From: Nocardia crassostreae
Lineage (GTDB): Bacteria > Actinomycetota > Actinomycetes > Mycobacteriales > Mycobacteriaceae
Length of the DNA stretch: 64,000 bases
Assembly: GCF_001613405.1 (NCBI RefSeq)
Contig: NZ_BDCH01000044.1
Span: forward strand, 1 to 64,000
Reading direction: 5' to 3'
A model generated the notes under the pieces. The model saw only the letters and a program-made list of their open reading frames with translations, was not told the origin of the DNA and did no database searches. Shown piece by piece: positions 25,136-35,317 of this stretch; within the stretch, counting starts at the first letter, position 1, and the number at the start of each line of letters is the position of its first letter. The translations under genes were made by a program, and so were the position numbers.

Positions 25136-26095
25136 TCAACCGAGGGTGATGGCGTCGAGGCGGGTGCGGAGGAATTCGGCGGAGACGACCGGGAGCAGGC
25201 CGCCGATGCGGCCGATGGGCGGGGGCAGGGGTGTGACGCGGGCGTCGTGATCGAGTTCGTAGAAGTAGATGAGGGAGACCAGGTCTTCGTCGGGGGCCGA
25301 GTCCTGGGGCGGGAGGACGCGGTGGCGGCCCGCGGGCCAGCGTTGACCGCTCCAATGGGCGAGGAGGTCACCGATGTTCATGGTGAGGGCCACGGGGTCG
25401 TAGGGGGCGTCTTCCCAGCCGCCGTCCTCGGTGAAGACCTGCAGGCCGCCCGCGCCGGGTTCGCGGTCCGGGACGGTGACGGTGCCGAAGTCGGTGTGCG
25501 GGCCGATGCGGAATTGGCCGGGTTCGGGCGGGCCGACGTGGGTCAGCGGTGGATGCCAGTTGATATTGCAGGTCCAGGTGGGGCGGGTGGTGAAGCCTTC
25601 GAACGGGTTGTGCGGCAACTCCAGTGCGGCCGCGAACAGGGCCAGCAGTTCGTCGGAGAGGGTGCGCATGGCGTCGGTGTAGGTGGTGAAGAGGTCGCGG
25701 AGTTCGGAGATCTCTTGCGGCCATGTGTTCTTCAGGAACCAGACGTCGTCGACGGCCGGGTCGCCGGTGCGGGTGTCGGCGCCGACGGCGAAGGTTTCCT
25801 TGAGGTCGGGCGGGGTTTCGGTGCCTTCGGCGTAGCCGTTGGCCTCAAGGCCGGGGCCGATCCAGCCGCGGCCGCCGACCGAGACGGCATAGCGTTGTTT
25901 CACGTCTTCGGGGAGGGCGAAGAAGCGGCGGGCGGCGGCGCGCAGGGCGGCCGGAAGCCCTTGGGGGACACCGTGTCCGCGCACCAGCAGGAAGCCCGCG
26001 CGCTGCATGCCCGCGTCCACCTCGCGCAGGACGGCGGCGGCCTGCTCGCCACCGGCGCGCCAGCGGTTCAGGTCGACGGTCGCGATGGCGGTCAC
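25136..26095 (-). CDS. Isopenicillin N synthase-like 2OG-Fe(II) oxygenase
   Basis: A 319-residue double-stranded beta-helix protein. The N-terminal DIOX_N part reads AGFLLVRGHGVP. The iron ligands are visible as HTD in IGPHTDFGTVTV and the distal His in GRHRVLPP. The usual R-x-S that binds 2-oxoglutarate aligns with LVS in EDLVSLIYF, so the Arg seems missing. The enzyme could use another anchor or no 2OG. Its GTG overlaps the deaminase stop by four bases, with GGAG seven bases upstream. In an operon with a deaminase and a nucleobase-type permease, a thymine-hydroxylase-like role is possible but unproven. Confidence 0.75.
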   Translation of the reverse strand: MTAIATVDLNRWRAGGEQAAAVLREVDAGMQRAGFLLVRGHGVPQGLPAALRAAARRFFALPEDVKQRYAVSVGGRGWIGPGLEANGYAEGTETPPDLKETFAVGADTRTGDPAVDDVWFLKNTWPQEISELRDLFTTYTDAMRTLSDELLALFAAALELPHNPFEGFTTRPTWTCNINWHPPLTHVGPPEPGQFRIGPHTDFGTVTVPDREPGAGGLQVFTEDGGWEDAPYDPVALTMNIGDLLAHWSGQRWPAGRHRVLPPQDSAPDEDLVSLIYFYELDHDARVTPLPPPIGRIGGLLPVVSAEFLRTRLDAITLG

Positions 26096-26550
26096 TCGGC
26101 GACTCCTATGTCCTCGTGCCACAGGTCCGGGCGTTCGGCGATGAAGCGGGTCATCATGTCGATGCAGGCGGCGTCGTCGAGGACCGTGATGGAAACCCCG
26201 TGTGCGGCAAGCCAATCGTGGCCGCCGCTGAAGGTCCGCGCTTCGCCGACGATGACCGCGCCGATGCCGAATTGCCGGACCAGGCCGCTGCAGTACCAGC
26301 AGGGCGACAGGGTGGTCACCATGATGGTGTCGCGATAGTCGCGGCGGCGGCCCGCATTGCGGAAGGCGTCGGTCTCGGCGTGCAGGCTGGGATCGCCCTG
26401 CTGGACGCGGCGATTGTGGCCGCGGCCGAGCAGGGTTCCGTCGCTGTCGAACAGGGCGGCGCCAATGGGGATGCCGCCCTCGCCCAGGCCGATCAGCGCT
26501 TCCTCGTACGCGGTCGCCAGCAGTTCCGATGCCTTGATCATGCCGATCAT
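26092..26550 (-). CDS. Zinc-dependent nucleoside/cytosine deaminase family protein
   Basis: A 152-residue deaminase of the CDA/CodA-like small family (tRNA-adenosine, guanine or cytosine deaminases). Zinc motifs are present: HAE in SLHAETDAFRNAG and PCWYC in LSPCWYCSGLV. The Glu of HAE is the proton shuttle. The start ATG at 26550 overlaps the stop of the permease gene (ATGA), and its stop overlaps the oxygenase start, a tight three-gene unit. Coupling to an NCS1 permease suggests a nucleobase substrate, cytosine or a relative, by inference. Confidence 0.85.
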   Translation of the reverse strand: MIGMIKASELLATAYEEALIGLGEGGIPIGAALFDSDGTLLGRGHNRRVQQGDPSLHAETDAFRNAGRRRDYRDTIMVTTLSPCWYCSGLVRQFGIGAVIVGEARTFSGGHDWLAAHGVSITVLDDAACIDMMTRFIAERPDLWHEDIGVAE

Positions 26551-27946
26551 GCTGCCACCGCCTGCCGGGATATCCGGGAACGGTTGACGGCCCAGTAGAT
26601 CGCGGCCGACAGGACGAAGCCGACGAAGAACGTGATATCGCCGAGTTCCGGTAGCTGCCTGGGGATCACGCCGACGAACTTGTGCTGATTGGAGAACAGC
26701 AGCACCGACACGCCCAGACCGATGACGAAGGCCGCGACGCCGCTCCAATTGGCGTAGGTCTTGTCGTACAGCAGGTGGTCGATATCGCGGCCGCGGCGCA
26801 GGAACTGGTCGGTCAGCACCACGCCCAGCCACGGTCCGATCCAGTAGGCGACAATGAGCAGGAAGGCCTCGTAGCTGGCGGCGGCATCGGCCAGCGCCCA
26901 CCAGGCCACCAGGCCACCAGGAATCCGACGCCGCCGAAGACGACGCACACCAGTGCGCGCTGGGTGTGCACCGGGAGTTTGACGCCCATGGTCACGAAAG
27001 CCATTGCGCCGGAATACACATTGAGCGCATTGGCCGCCACGGCGCCGACGGCGATGGCCAACAGGGCCAGATCCGCCAGCAGATTCGGCAGGTTGCCGGT
27101 GAACACATCGGTGGGGCTGCCGGTCACGGTGCTCGCAATGGTCGCCGAGGCCGCGCCGAGCATGCTGAGCCACAGGCAGGAGATGAACAGTCCGGCCGCG
27201 GCGTACAGGCCGGTCGCGGTCCTGGACACCGTGGACGGCAGGTAGCGGGAGTAGTCGGCGGCGTAGGGATTCCAGCCCGCCGCATAGCCGAAGGCGGTGC
27301 CGACGGTCAGCAGGAAGCCGCCGATGCCGCCCACTCCCCCGGCGGGCGCGGGCGCGCCGAGGTCGGCCTCGGCGAAGACGGATACGGTGACCAGGGCGAA
27401 CACAATGGCCAAGAGCGGGAAGGCGATTCGCTCGAAGGCCTGCACCAGATTGTGGCCGAAGAACGCGAAGGCGGTCTGCGCCACCACGATCACCAGCAGC
27501 GCCGGGACCTTCGGCAGTCCGGTCAGGGTATTGAGCGCGAACGCCCCGCTCACGCTGTTGGTGGCGAACCAGCCGACACCGCACATGATGGACATGAAGG
27601 TGGCGGGCAGCGCATTGCCGCGATAGCCGAAGGCCACACGTCCCAGCACCATTTGTGGGACGCCGTGCAGCGGCCCGCGCGCGGAGAGCACATAATGCGC
27701 CGCCGCGCCTAGGCCGATACCGACCGCGAGACCCAGGCTCGCCTGCCAGAAGTTCATTCCGAAGGCGGTCACCGAGAGCACGCCGATGAAGATGGTGGCG
27801 AACTCCATATTGGGAGACATCCACGTCCAGAACAGCTTTCGCGGTGTTCCGTGCCGGGCTGCCTCGGGTATGTGGTCGTCACCGCCGGGCTCGATGGCGG
27901 CGACGCGATCGCCGTAGGCGACCTGGGGCTCGTCGGTCAGTGCCAA
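26547..27946 (-). pseudogene. NCS1 family nucleobase permease, frameshifted by an octamer repeat
   Basis: Purine/cytosine-type NCS1 transporter with about 12 membrane segments. It begins MALTDEPQVAYGDRVAAIEP. The frame reads well to GVGFLVAWW, then shifts: three tandem copies of CCACCAGG (plus strand 26898-26921) stand where two would keep the frame as VAWWALADAAASYEAF. The tail in the other frame (IVAYWIGPWLGVVLTDQF to SRISRQAVAA) is fully conserved. With one octamer removed the gene is 1392 bases, 463 residues, the family length. Repeat slippage makes the change reversible, so phase variation is possible. The deaminase start overlaps its stop. Confidence 0.85.
26898..26921 (+). repeat. Three tandem copies of an octamer inside the permease gene
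   Basis: CCACCAGG is repeated exactly three times in a row. On the coding strand this is CCTGGTGG. Eight is not a multiple of three, so each gain or loss changes the frame; two copies give the conserved reading, three do not. Confidence 0.85.
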
Positions 27947-27961
27947 TGTCGTTCCCTCCCT

Positions 27962-29476
27962 TTATCTCTCGTGTGTCTCTTCGAGCACGGTGCGGCCCAG
28001 CAGCGCGTAGCGCGCCGGATCGGTCTTCTTCAGGTAGGTGGCGTATCCGATACCGGCCAGGGCCACGAGGGCCACCAGATACGGTGTCGCCTTCAGGATG
28101 AGCGAACCGGCCTCGGCGCCTGCGGCGGTATCCATATTGACCACCAGCAGCAGCACCACGCCGAGCATGGCGACGCCGCCGATGAGCGGGGCCAGGAAGG
28201 TCTTGAACCAGTCCCGGGTCTCGGGATGGTTGGTGCGGAAGTAGTTCATGACCGCGAACGAGGTCACCGCCTGCACCACCAGGATGGCCATGGTCCCGAG
28301 CACGGCGAGCAGCGTGTACAAGCCCGTGTAGGGATCCTTGCCCGCCAGTGCGAAGGCGAGCACCAGGACCGCGGCGATACCGGTCTGCACCAGGCCCGCG
28401 ATATGCGGGGAGCCGTGCTTGGGATGGGTTCGGCCGACGGTGTTCTTCAACCCCGGGATCACGCCCTCGCGGCCGAGTGCGTAGAGGTAGCGGGAGGCGC
28501 AGTTGTGGAAGGCCATACCGCAGGCCAGTGAGCCGGTGATCATGAGCCACTGCATGGTGGTGACGGCCCAGTGTCCGGCATAGGTTTCGGTGGGCGCGAA
28601 GAAGACGTTCATCGGATTGGCCGAGGCGGCGTAGTCGAGGGCCGTGTCCCTACCGCTGCCGGAGATGGCCATCCAGGACACGAACACGTAGAACGCGCCC
28701 ACGCCGAGCACGGCGATCATGGTGGCCTTGGGGATGATTCGCTTGGGATCCTTGGATTCCTCGCCGTACATGGCGGTCGATTCGAAACCGACCCAGGACC
28801 AGAAGGCGAAGAACAGGCCCAGGCGCGCCGAGGCCGCGCCGCTGAAGGCGTTGACGGGATTGATCGGCTCCAGCGAGATGCCCTCGGGTCCGCCGCCGTG
28901 CACCAGCACCGAGACGGCCATGATGGCGAGCACCGTCACCTCGGTCACGAGCAGGCCGATGAGCAGTCGCTCGGCCACCGCCACGCCGAACCAGGTGCCG
29001 ATGGCATTGATGGCCAGCATGAGGATCGCGAAGACCCACCACGGAATGTCGGTGCCGAGCTGATCCAGCACCGTGGTGTGCGCGAAGTAGGAGAAGATGC
29101 CGATCAGCGACGGCTCGAACACCATGTACGCGAAGGTCGCCAGCATGCCCGCGGCCAGACCGGCGGTGCGGCCCAGGCCGAAGGAGATGAACCCGTAGAA
29201 CGCTCCGGTGGCGGTGATGTGCTTCGACATGGTGGTGAAGCCGACCGAGAAGATCGCCAGCACCACCATGGCGATGAGAAAGGCCGCGGGCGTTCCGATT
29301 CCGCTGCCCGACGACATCATGAACGGCACATTGCCCGTCATGGCCGTGATCGGCGCGGCCGTGGCCACGGCCATGAACACCACGCCGAGCAGGCCGACGA
29401 CATTGGGTTTGAGTCGTGAGACCTCCCCCGTCGGCTGGGTTCCGCTCGAAAGTACGGGTGGCGTACTCGCTTCCAT
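27962..29476 (-). CDS. APC-superfamily amino acid/polyamine permease
   Basis: A 504-residue, 12-13-segment membrane transporter. The first helix has GLLGVVFMAVATAAPITAMTGN and the substrate region FAFWSWVGFESTAMYGEESKDPKR is the APC hallmark (helix 6 with a GFE-type break). The family imports amino acids, polyamines or similar amines by proton symport. GAGGAG seven bases before ATG 29476 supports the start. It is upstream of the NCS1 permease gene by 15 bases. The shared promoter region with the SCO6745 gene carries a perfect CRP-type site, so cyclic-AMP or GlxR-like control is likely. Confidence 0.87.
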   Translation of the reverse strand: MEASTPPVLSSGTQPTGEVSRLKPNVVGLLGVVFMAVATAAPITAMTGNVPFMMSSGSGIGTPAAFLIAMVVLAIFSVGFTTMSKHITATGAFYGFISFGLGRTAGLAAGMLATFAYMVFEPSLIGIFSYFAHTTVLDQLGTDIPWWVFAILMLAINAIGTWFGVAVAERLLIGLLVTEVTVLAIMAVSVLVHGGGPEGISLEPINPVNAFSGAASARLGLFFAFWSWVGFESTAMYGEESKDPKRIIPKATMIAVLGVGAFYVFVSWMAISGSGRDTALDYAASANPMNVFFAPTETYAGHWAVTTMQWLMITGSLACGMAFHNCASRYLYALGREGVIPGLKNTVGRTHPKHGSPHIAGLVQTGIAAVLVLAFALAGKDPYTGLYTLLAVLGTMAILVVQAVTSFAVMNYFRTNHPETRDWFKTFLAPLIGGVAMLGVVLLLVVNMDTAAGAEAGSLILKATPYLVALVALAGIGYATYLKKTDPARYALLGRTVLEETHER

Positions 29477-29574
29477 TGTGTAGCTCCTCATCCCGGTCGC
29501 ATGACCGTGTGAGGGATTGTGCGGGCGAGTTTGTTGCGCGGATATGAAACCGAGTTACCAGCGGAAACCAATAC

Positions 29575-29590
29575 TGTGACTCAAGTCACA
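29575..29590 (+). promoter_or_regulatory. CRP/GlxR-type binding site
   Basis: TGTGACTCAAGTCACA matches the CRP-family consensus TGTGA-N6-TCACA exactly; the arms TGTGACT/AGTCACA are perfect. The site lies between the permease (start 29476) and the SCO6745 gene (start 29606 or 29639). Binding here could control both. Which CRP homologue binds is not known from this window. Confidence 0.7.
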
Positions 29591-29605
29591 AATCTTACAG
29601 GCTAG

Positions 29606-30481
29606 ATGATTCACCTTCCGCGACTTTACGGTTCGTCGATGGACAACGCCTTCGCCCGAGCCATGTGGCGGGTGCTCGAACCCCTGCACGCCGTCACCTA
29701 TTTCGCCCCCGAATGCCGCGCCGCCAACAAGGCCGTCGGCCTGCGCGGCTACTGGATGGGCTACTTCGGCGCCCGCTCCGCCCCCTTGGGCCCGGTCGGC
29801 CCCAGCGTCGTGGAAGCCACCTTCTACAACTTCCACCCCGCCATGATCCGCCGCGCCATCCCCGACGCCTGGTCCTTCGCCACCCCCGAAGCCATCCTCG
29901 AAACCCGCCGCACCGCAGCCGCATCGGTCCTGCACTCCCTCATCCCCGACCTCCCCGCCCTGGCCGCCCGATCCCTCCCCCACCTCCAACAAGCCATCAC
30001 CTCCACCTCCGCCTCCGGCCGCCCCCTCTTCGCCGCCAACCGCGACCTCCCCACCCTCGACGACCCCACCCAAGCCTTCTGGCAAGCCGTCACCACCCTC
30101 CGCGAACACCGCGGCGACGGCCACATAGCCTGCCTCCTCGCCGAAGAAATAGACGGCTGCGAAGCCCACGTCCTGTTCATGGCCTTCTCCGGCGGCCCCG
30201 CCTCCTTCTGGCTCGAAAACCGCGGCTTCACCGAATCCGACTGGGCCGCAGCCCGTTCCCGCCTGGAAGCTCGCAAACTGATCACCGGCGACGAGCTCAC
30301 CGACGAGGGCCGCGCTCTGCGCACCCACATCGAATCCCGCACCGATGCCCTCGCCGCCACGCCCTATCACGCCGTGCCGGACATCGAATCACTCATCACC
30401 CTGCTGACCCCCGCCGCCAAGACCATCGCCCGGAGCGGCGCGGTGCCCTACCCCAATCCGATGGGCGCCGATCCGGCCTGA
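29606..30481 (+). CDS. SCO6745 family protein
   Basis: A 291-residue protein of the actinobacterial SCO6745 (SalK-like) family, function unknown. Conserved opening RVLEPLHAVTYFAPECRAA, then LRGYWMGYFGARSAPLG and VVEATFYNFHPAMIRRAIPDAW; the end contains a winged-helix-like part (WAAARSRLEARKLITGDELTDEGRALR). ATG 29606 is used; ATG 29639 is an alternative that also gives a full-length family start. It is divergent from the permease operon across the CRP-type site and converges with pucR one base away. Codons are strongly C-ending. Confidence 0.8.
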   Translation: MIHLPRLYGSSMDNAFARAMWRVLEPLHAVTYFAPECRAANKAVGLRGYWMGYFGARSAPLGPVGPSVVEATFYNFHPAMIRRAIPDAWSFATPEAILETRRTAAASVLHSLIPDLPALAARSLPHLQQAITSTSASGRPLFAANRDLPTLDDPTQAFWQAVTTLREHRGDGHIACLLAEEIDGCEAHVLFMAFSGGPASFWLENRGFTESDWAAARSRLEARKLITGDELTDEGRALRTHIESRTDALAATPYHAVPDIESLITLLTPAAKTIARSGAVPYPNPMGADPA

Positions 30482-30482
30482 C

Positions 30483-32075
30483 TCAACTCGGGGAGGCGAG
30501 ATCGCGGATGAGGAGGGCGGTGTGGAGGGAGGTGCGGGTTTCGCCGTTGTCGAGGTCTACGTCGAGGATTCGTTCTATGCGGGAGAGGCGGTCGTAGAGG
30601 GTGGGGCGGGAGATGTTGAGGCGTTTGGCCAGTTCGGTTTTGTTGCCTGCCAGGTCCAGGAATTGGCGGAGGGTGCGGGTCAGGTCGGTGGCTTGGCTGA
30701 TGTCGTGGCGGAGGAGGGCGCTCAGTTCAGTTTCGGCGAAGCGTTGGACGCCTGGTTCGTCGCGGATGAGGGAGAGGAGGCCGCGGAGGCGGACGTCGCC
30801 GGAGCGGTAGAAGGGGCGGGGGGTGGAGGTGGGGAGGGAGAGGGCCACCTCGGCTACGTGGGCGGCTTGGGAGAGTTCGCGGGCCGTGTCGAGGAGGGAG
30901 TCGGAGTCCGAACCCGCGCCTATGACGGCTCGGTCGGTGCCTGGGACGCGGCGGATTTCGGCGAGCATGGTGGTGCAGACCGTGGTGAGTAGGTCGTCCA
31001 GGTCGCCGGTGCGGGGTAGCGCCAGGATGAGGATGACGCGGTGGCCGTGGTCGGGGGCGGCCAGGGCGGTGGCTTTGGCCAGGGCCACGCCGTGCAGGGC
31101 GGCGTCGAGGAGGGCGGCGGTGCGGCGTTGGTGGGCCACCGGATCGGATTCGGTTGCGGCGGAGACGTCTATGGCCAGGGGGACGTAGCGGGAGCGGCGG
31201 GTCAGGCCGAGGGTGGCGGCCAGGGCGACGGCATCGCGTTCGTCGGTGAGGCGGCCGGTGATCATATCGTCGATGAGGCCGGTCTGGGCCTGACGGTGCA
31301 GGCCGAAGCGGTCGCGTTCGATCATGCGGTGCAGGGTCAGGGTTTGGGCGGCGCGTTCGAGGACCATGCGGGCGCGGGTGGTGGGGACGCGACTGGAACG
31401 CAGGACGAGGCGGCCCCAGCGCTGGGTGTGCGGGCCGACGGGGACCACATTGGCGTCGTGGTCGGGCAGCAGGCGGGAGGTGGACTCCCAGTGGTCGAGC
31501 AGGGTCGAGGTGGCGGTGTGGCGGGCGGTCAGGGCCAGCACGCGGTGGGTGAGATCCTCGAGGACCACCGAGGCGTCGAGCATGCCCGCCGCGGTTTTCA
31601 CGATTTCGGCCAGGGAGGCGCGGCGCACGCTCAGGGCGGTGAAGGTCTCGTGGACGGTGCGGGCGAATTCGAGTTCGGCGTACTGGTCGGCCACGATCAC
31701 CCGGTGCACGGCCTCGGTGATCTCGACGAAGCGGACGATCCGGTGCAGGGCGATGATCGGAAGCCCGAGGCGGTCGGCGGTCTCGCCGATGAGGAGCGGC
31801 AGTTCCTGCAGATAGGTGCCCAGCTCGATGACCAGGCCCGAAACACCGGCCAGGGCAAGCGATTCCAGATACTCGACACCGGCGGCGTCGGTATCGGCCA
31901 GGGCTTGGCCGGTGGTCAGGATCAATTCCCTGCCGACCAGCAGTTTCGCGACATCCGGTAATTCGCTGACGTGCACCCAGCGCACCGGCCGGTCCAGGGA
32001 CCCGCCGCCGACCACTTCCGGCTGCCCGGCGCGCACCACCGGCATCGCCAGGACATCAGCGACGGAGAGGAGCAC
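30483..32075 (-). CDS. PucR family transcriptional regulator
   Basis: A 530-residue activator. The N-terminal PucR sensor domain reads LSVADVLAMPVVRAGQPEVVGGGSLDRPV with WVHVSELPDVAKLLVGRELILTTG. A GGDEF-like CdaR middle domain follows, then a C-terminal HTH (NKTELAKRLNISRPTLYDRLSRIERIL, about residues 490-515). PucR proteins govern purine, polyamine or amino acid catabolism. It is divergent from mmsA-aminotransferase-ALDH, so it probably controls these genes. GTG 32075 is the start, and a short palindrome lies 8 bases upstream. Confidence 0.88.
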   Translation of the reverse strand: MLLSVADVLAMPVVRAGQPEVVGGGSLDRPVRWVHVSELPDVAKLLVGRELILTTGQALADTDAAGVEYLESLALAGVSGLVIELGTYLQELPLLIGETADRLGLPIIALHRIVRFVEITEAVHRVIVADQYAELEFARTVHETFTALSVRRASLAEIVKTAAGMLDASVVLEDLTHRVLALTARHTATSTLLDHWESTSRLLPDHDANVVPVGPHTQRWGRLVLRSSRVPTTRARMVLERAAQTLTLHRMIERDRFGLHRQAQTGLIDDMITGRLTDERDAVALAATLGLTRRSRYVPLAIDVSAATESDPVAHQRRTAALLDAALHGVALAKATALAAPDHGHRVILILALPRTGDLDDLLTTVCTTMLAEIRRVPGTDRAVIGAGSDSDSLLDTARELSQAAHVAEVALSLPTSTPRPFYRSGDVRLRGLLSLIRDEPGVQRFAETELSALLRHDISQATDLTRTLRQFLDLAGNKTELAKRLNISRPTLYDRLSRIERILDVDLDNGETRTSLHTALLIRDLASPS

Positions 32076-32082
32076 CGACGAA

Positions 32083-32093
32083 TCGTAATACGA
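32083..32093 (+). promoter_or_regulatory. Palindrome upstream of pucR
   Basis: TCGTAATACGA is an 11-base palindrome (arms TCGTA/TACGA around one base) eight bases before the PucR start codon. It may be an autoregulatory site. The rest of the 240-base gap to mmsA has no other clear palindrome. Confidence 0.35.
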
Positions 32094-32315
32094 AATCCGG
32101 AATCACGTACAGATCGTCGGGGTGCTAACGGCGGGTAATGGTGCAGAGTGAGAGCCGGGCCACCGTAGTCCCACCCCTTCGGCCTCCGCCCTCGGCCACC
32201 GGGGCGGGATCCACGGATCGTCCTCCCTCCAAGGCCCGTCCCAGTCATGCCGGTGACCGGGGCGGGTCCTCTCGCATATGCACGGCCCGACGCACATCCA
32301 TCGAATCGAGGAGAT

Positions 32316-33806
<1,491 letters not shown>

Positions 33807-33819
33807 GAAGGAACCGGCC

Positions 33820-35184
33820 ATGACTCTTCCGAACGGACTCGATCCGGAAGTGGCGCGCGCGCAGGCGGCGCGCACCTACGAGCTGGATCGCAAGCACATC
33901 TTCCACTCCTGGTCGGCGCAGGCCGCGCTGAAACCCATGGTGGTGAGCGCCGCGCAGGGCTCCTATGTGTGGGACGGCGACGGCAACCGGCTGCTGGACT
34001 TCTCCTCGCAGTTGGTGAACACCAATATCGGACACCAGCATCCGAAGGTGGTGGCTGCCATCCAGGAGCAGGCGGGCAAGCTGTGCACCATCGCACCGCA
34101 GCACGCCAATGACGCGCGCTCGGAGGCGGCGCGGCTCATTGCCGAACGCACGCCGGGCGAGTTGAACCGGATCTTCTTCACCGATGGCGGCGCGGACGCG
34201 GTCGAGCACGCGGTACGCATGGCGCGGCTGCACACCGGCCGGTACAAGGTCCTCGCACGGTACCGCTCGTATCACGGCGGCACCGAGACCGCGGTCAACC
34301 TCACCGGTGATCCCCGGCGCTGGCCCAATGATCACGGCAATGCGGGCATCGTGCATTTCTTCGGCCCGTTCCTGTATCGCTCGCAGTTCCATGCGGCCAC
34401 CGAGGCCGAGGAGACCCAGCGGGCGCTGCAGCATCTCGAGCAGACCATCGCGTTCGAGGGGCCGAGCACCATTGCCGCCATCATTCTGGAGTCCGTGCCC
34501 GGCACCGCCGGAATCATGATTCCCCCACCGGGATACCTGGCCGGGGTGCGCGAACTGTGCGACCGCTACGGCATCGTCCTCATTGCCGATGAGGTGATGG
34601 CGGGCTTCGGGCGCACCGGAAAGTGGTTCGCCATCCAGCATTTCGATGTGGTGCCGGATCTGATCACCTTCGCCAAGGGCGTGAACTCCGGTTATGTGCC
34701 GCTCGGCGGCGTCGCCATCGCACCGCATATCGCGGCGACCTTCGACGACCGCGCCTATCCGGGCGGGCTCACCTACTCCGGGCATCCCCTGGCGACGGCC
34801 GCCGCGGTGGCGACCATCAATGCCATGACCGAGGAGCGCATTGTCGAGAACGCCGCCGACATGGGCGAGCGCGTGCTCGGCCCGGCATTGCGCGAGCTGG
34901 CCGAGCGGCATCCCAGCATCGGCGAGGTGCGCGGGCTCGGCGTGTTCTGGGCGCTGGAGTTGGTGCGCGACCGCGCGACCCGGGAACCCCTCGCGCCGTA
35001 CGGCGGCACCAGCCAGGCCATGACCGAGACCATTGCCACCGCCAAGGCCGCCGGTCTGCTGTTGTTCGTCAACTTCAACCGGGTGCACGTCGTCCCGCCG
35101 TGCACCATCTCCGAGGCGGAGGCCAAGGAGGGTCTGGCCATTCTCGACCAGGCGCTCACCGTCGCCGACTCGTTCGTGGACTGA
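33820..35184 (+). CDS. Class III PLP-dependent aminotransferase (omega-amino type)
   Basis: A 454-residue fold-type I enzyme that moves an amino group from an omega-amine such as beta-alanine, 3-aminoisobutyrate, GABA or putrescine. The PLP lysine is K286 in DLITFAKGVNSGYVPLGG; the upstream D in LIADEVMAGFGRTG contacts the pyridine N, and RYRSYHGGTETAVN carries the ring-stacking Tyr-His. The mmsA neighbour favours beta-alanine or 3-aminoisobutyrate; the downstream aminobutyraldehyde dehydrogenase and polyamine transporter favour putrescine. The exact substrate is open. A hairpin follows the stop. Confidence 0.87.
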   Translation: MTLPNGLDPEVARAQAARTYELDRKHIFHSWSAQAALKPMVVSAAQGSYVWDGDGNRLLDFSSQLVNTNIGHQHPKVVAAIQEQAGKLCTIAPQHANDARSEAARLIAERTPGELNRIFFTDGGADAVEHAVRMARLHTGRYKVLARYRSYHGGTETAVNLTGDPRRWPNDHGNAGIVHFFGPFLYRSQFHAATEAEETQRALQHLEQTIAFEGPSTIAAIILESVPGTAGIMIPPPGYLAGVRELCDRYGIVLIADEVMAGFGRTGKWFAIQHFDVVPDLITFAKGVNSGYVPLGGVAIAPHIAATFDDRAYPGGLTYSGHPLATAAAVATINAMTEERIVENAADMGERVLGPALRELAERHPSIGEVRGLGVFWALELVRDRATREPLAPYGGTSQAMTETIATAKAAGLLLFVNFNRVHVVPPCTISEAEAKEGLAILDQALTVADSFVD

Positions 35185-35198
35185 ATGCGAGCGCACCC

Positions 35199-35234
35199 AC
35201 TCCGCCGTCCCACTCAGCGGGATAGCGGCGGAGT
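35199..35234 (+). terminator. Hairpin between aminotransferase and aldehyde dehydrogenase
   Basis: ACTCCGCCG (35199-35207) pairs with CGGCGGAGT (35226-35234). There is no T-run. It may reduce transcription into the following gene or protect the 3' end of the mmsA-aminotransferase mRNA. Confidence 0.5.
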
Positions 35235-35317
35235 TGCCCGTACCGGATGCGGAAACGGGCAAAGGGTGCGAACGTGTGGTGGCTGCTCGGTGTACACAAG
35301 AGGAATCAAGGAGCGCA

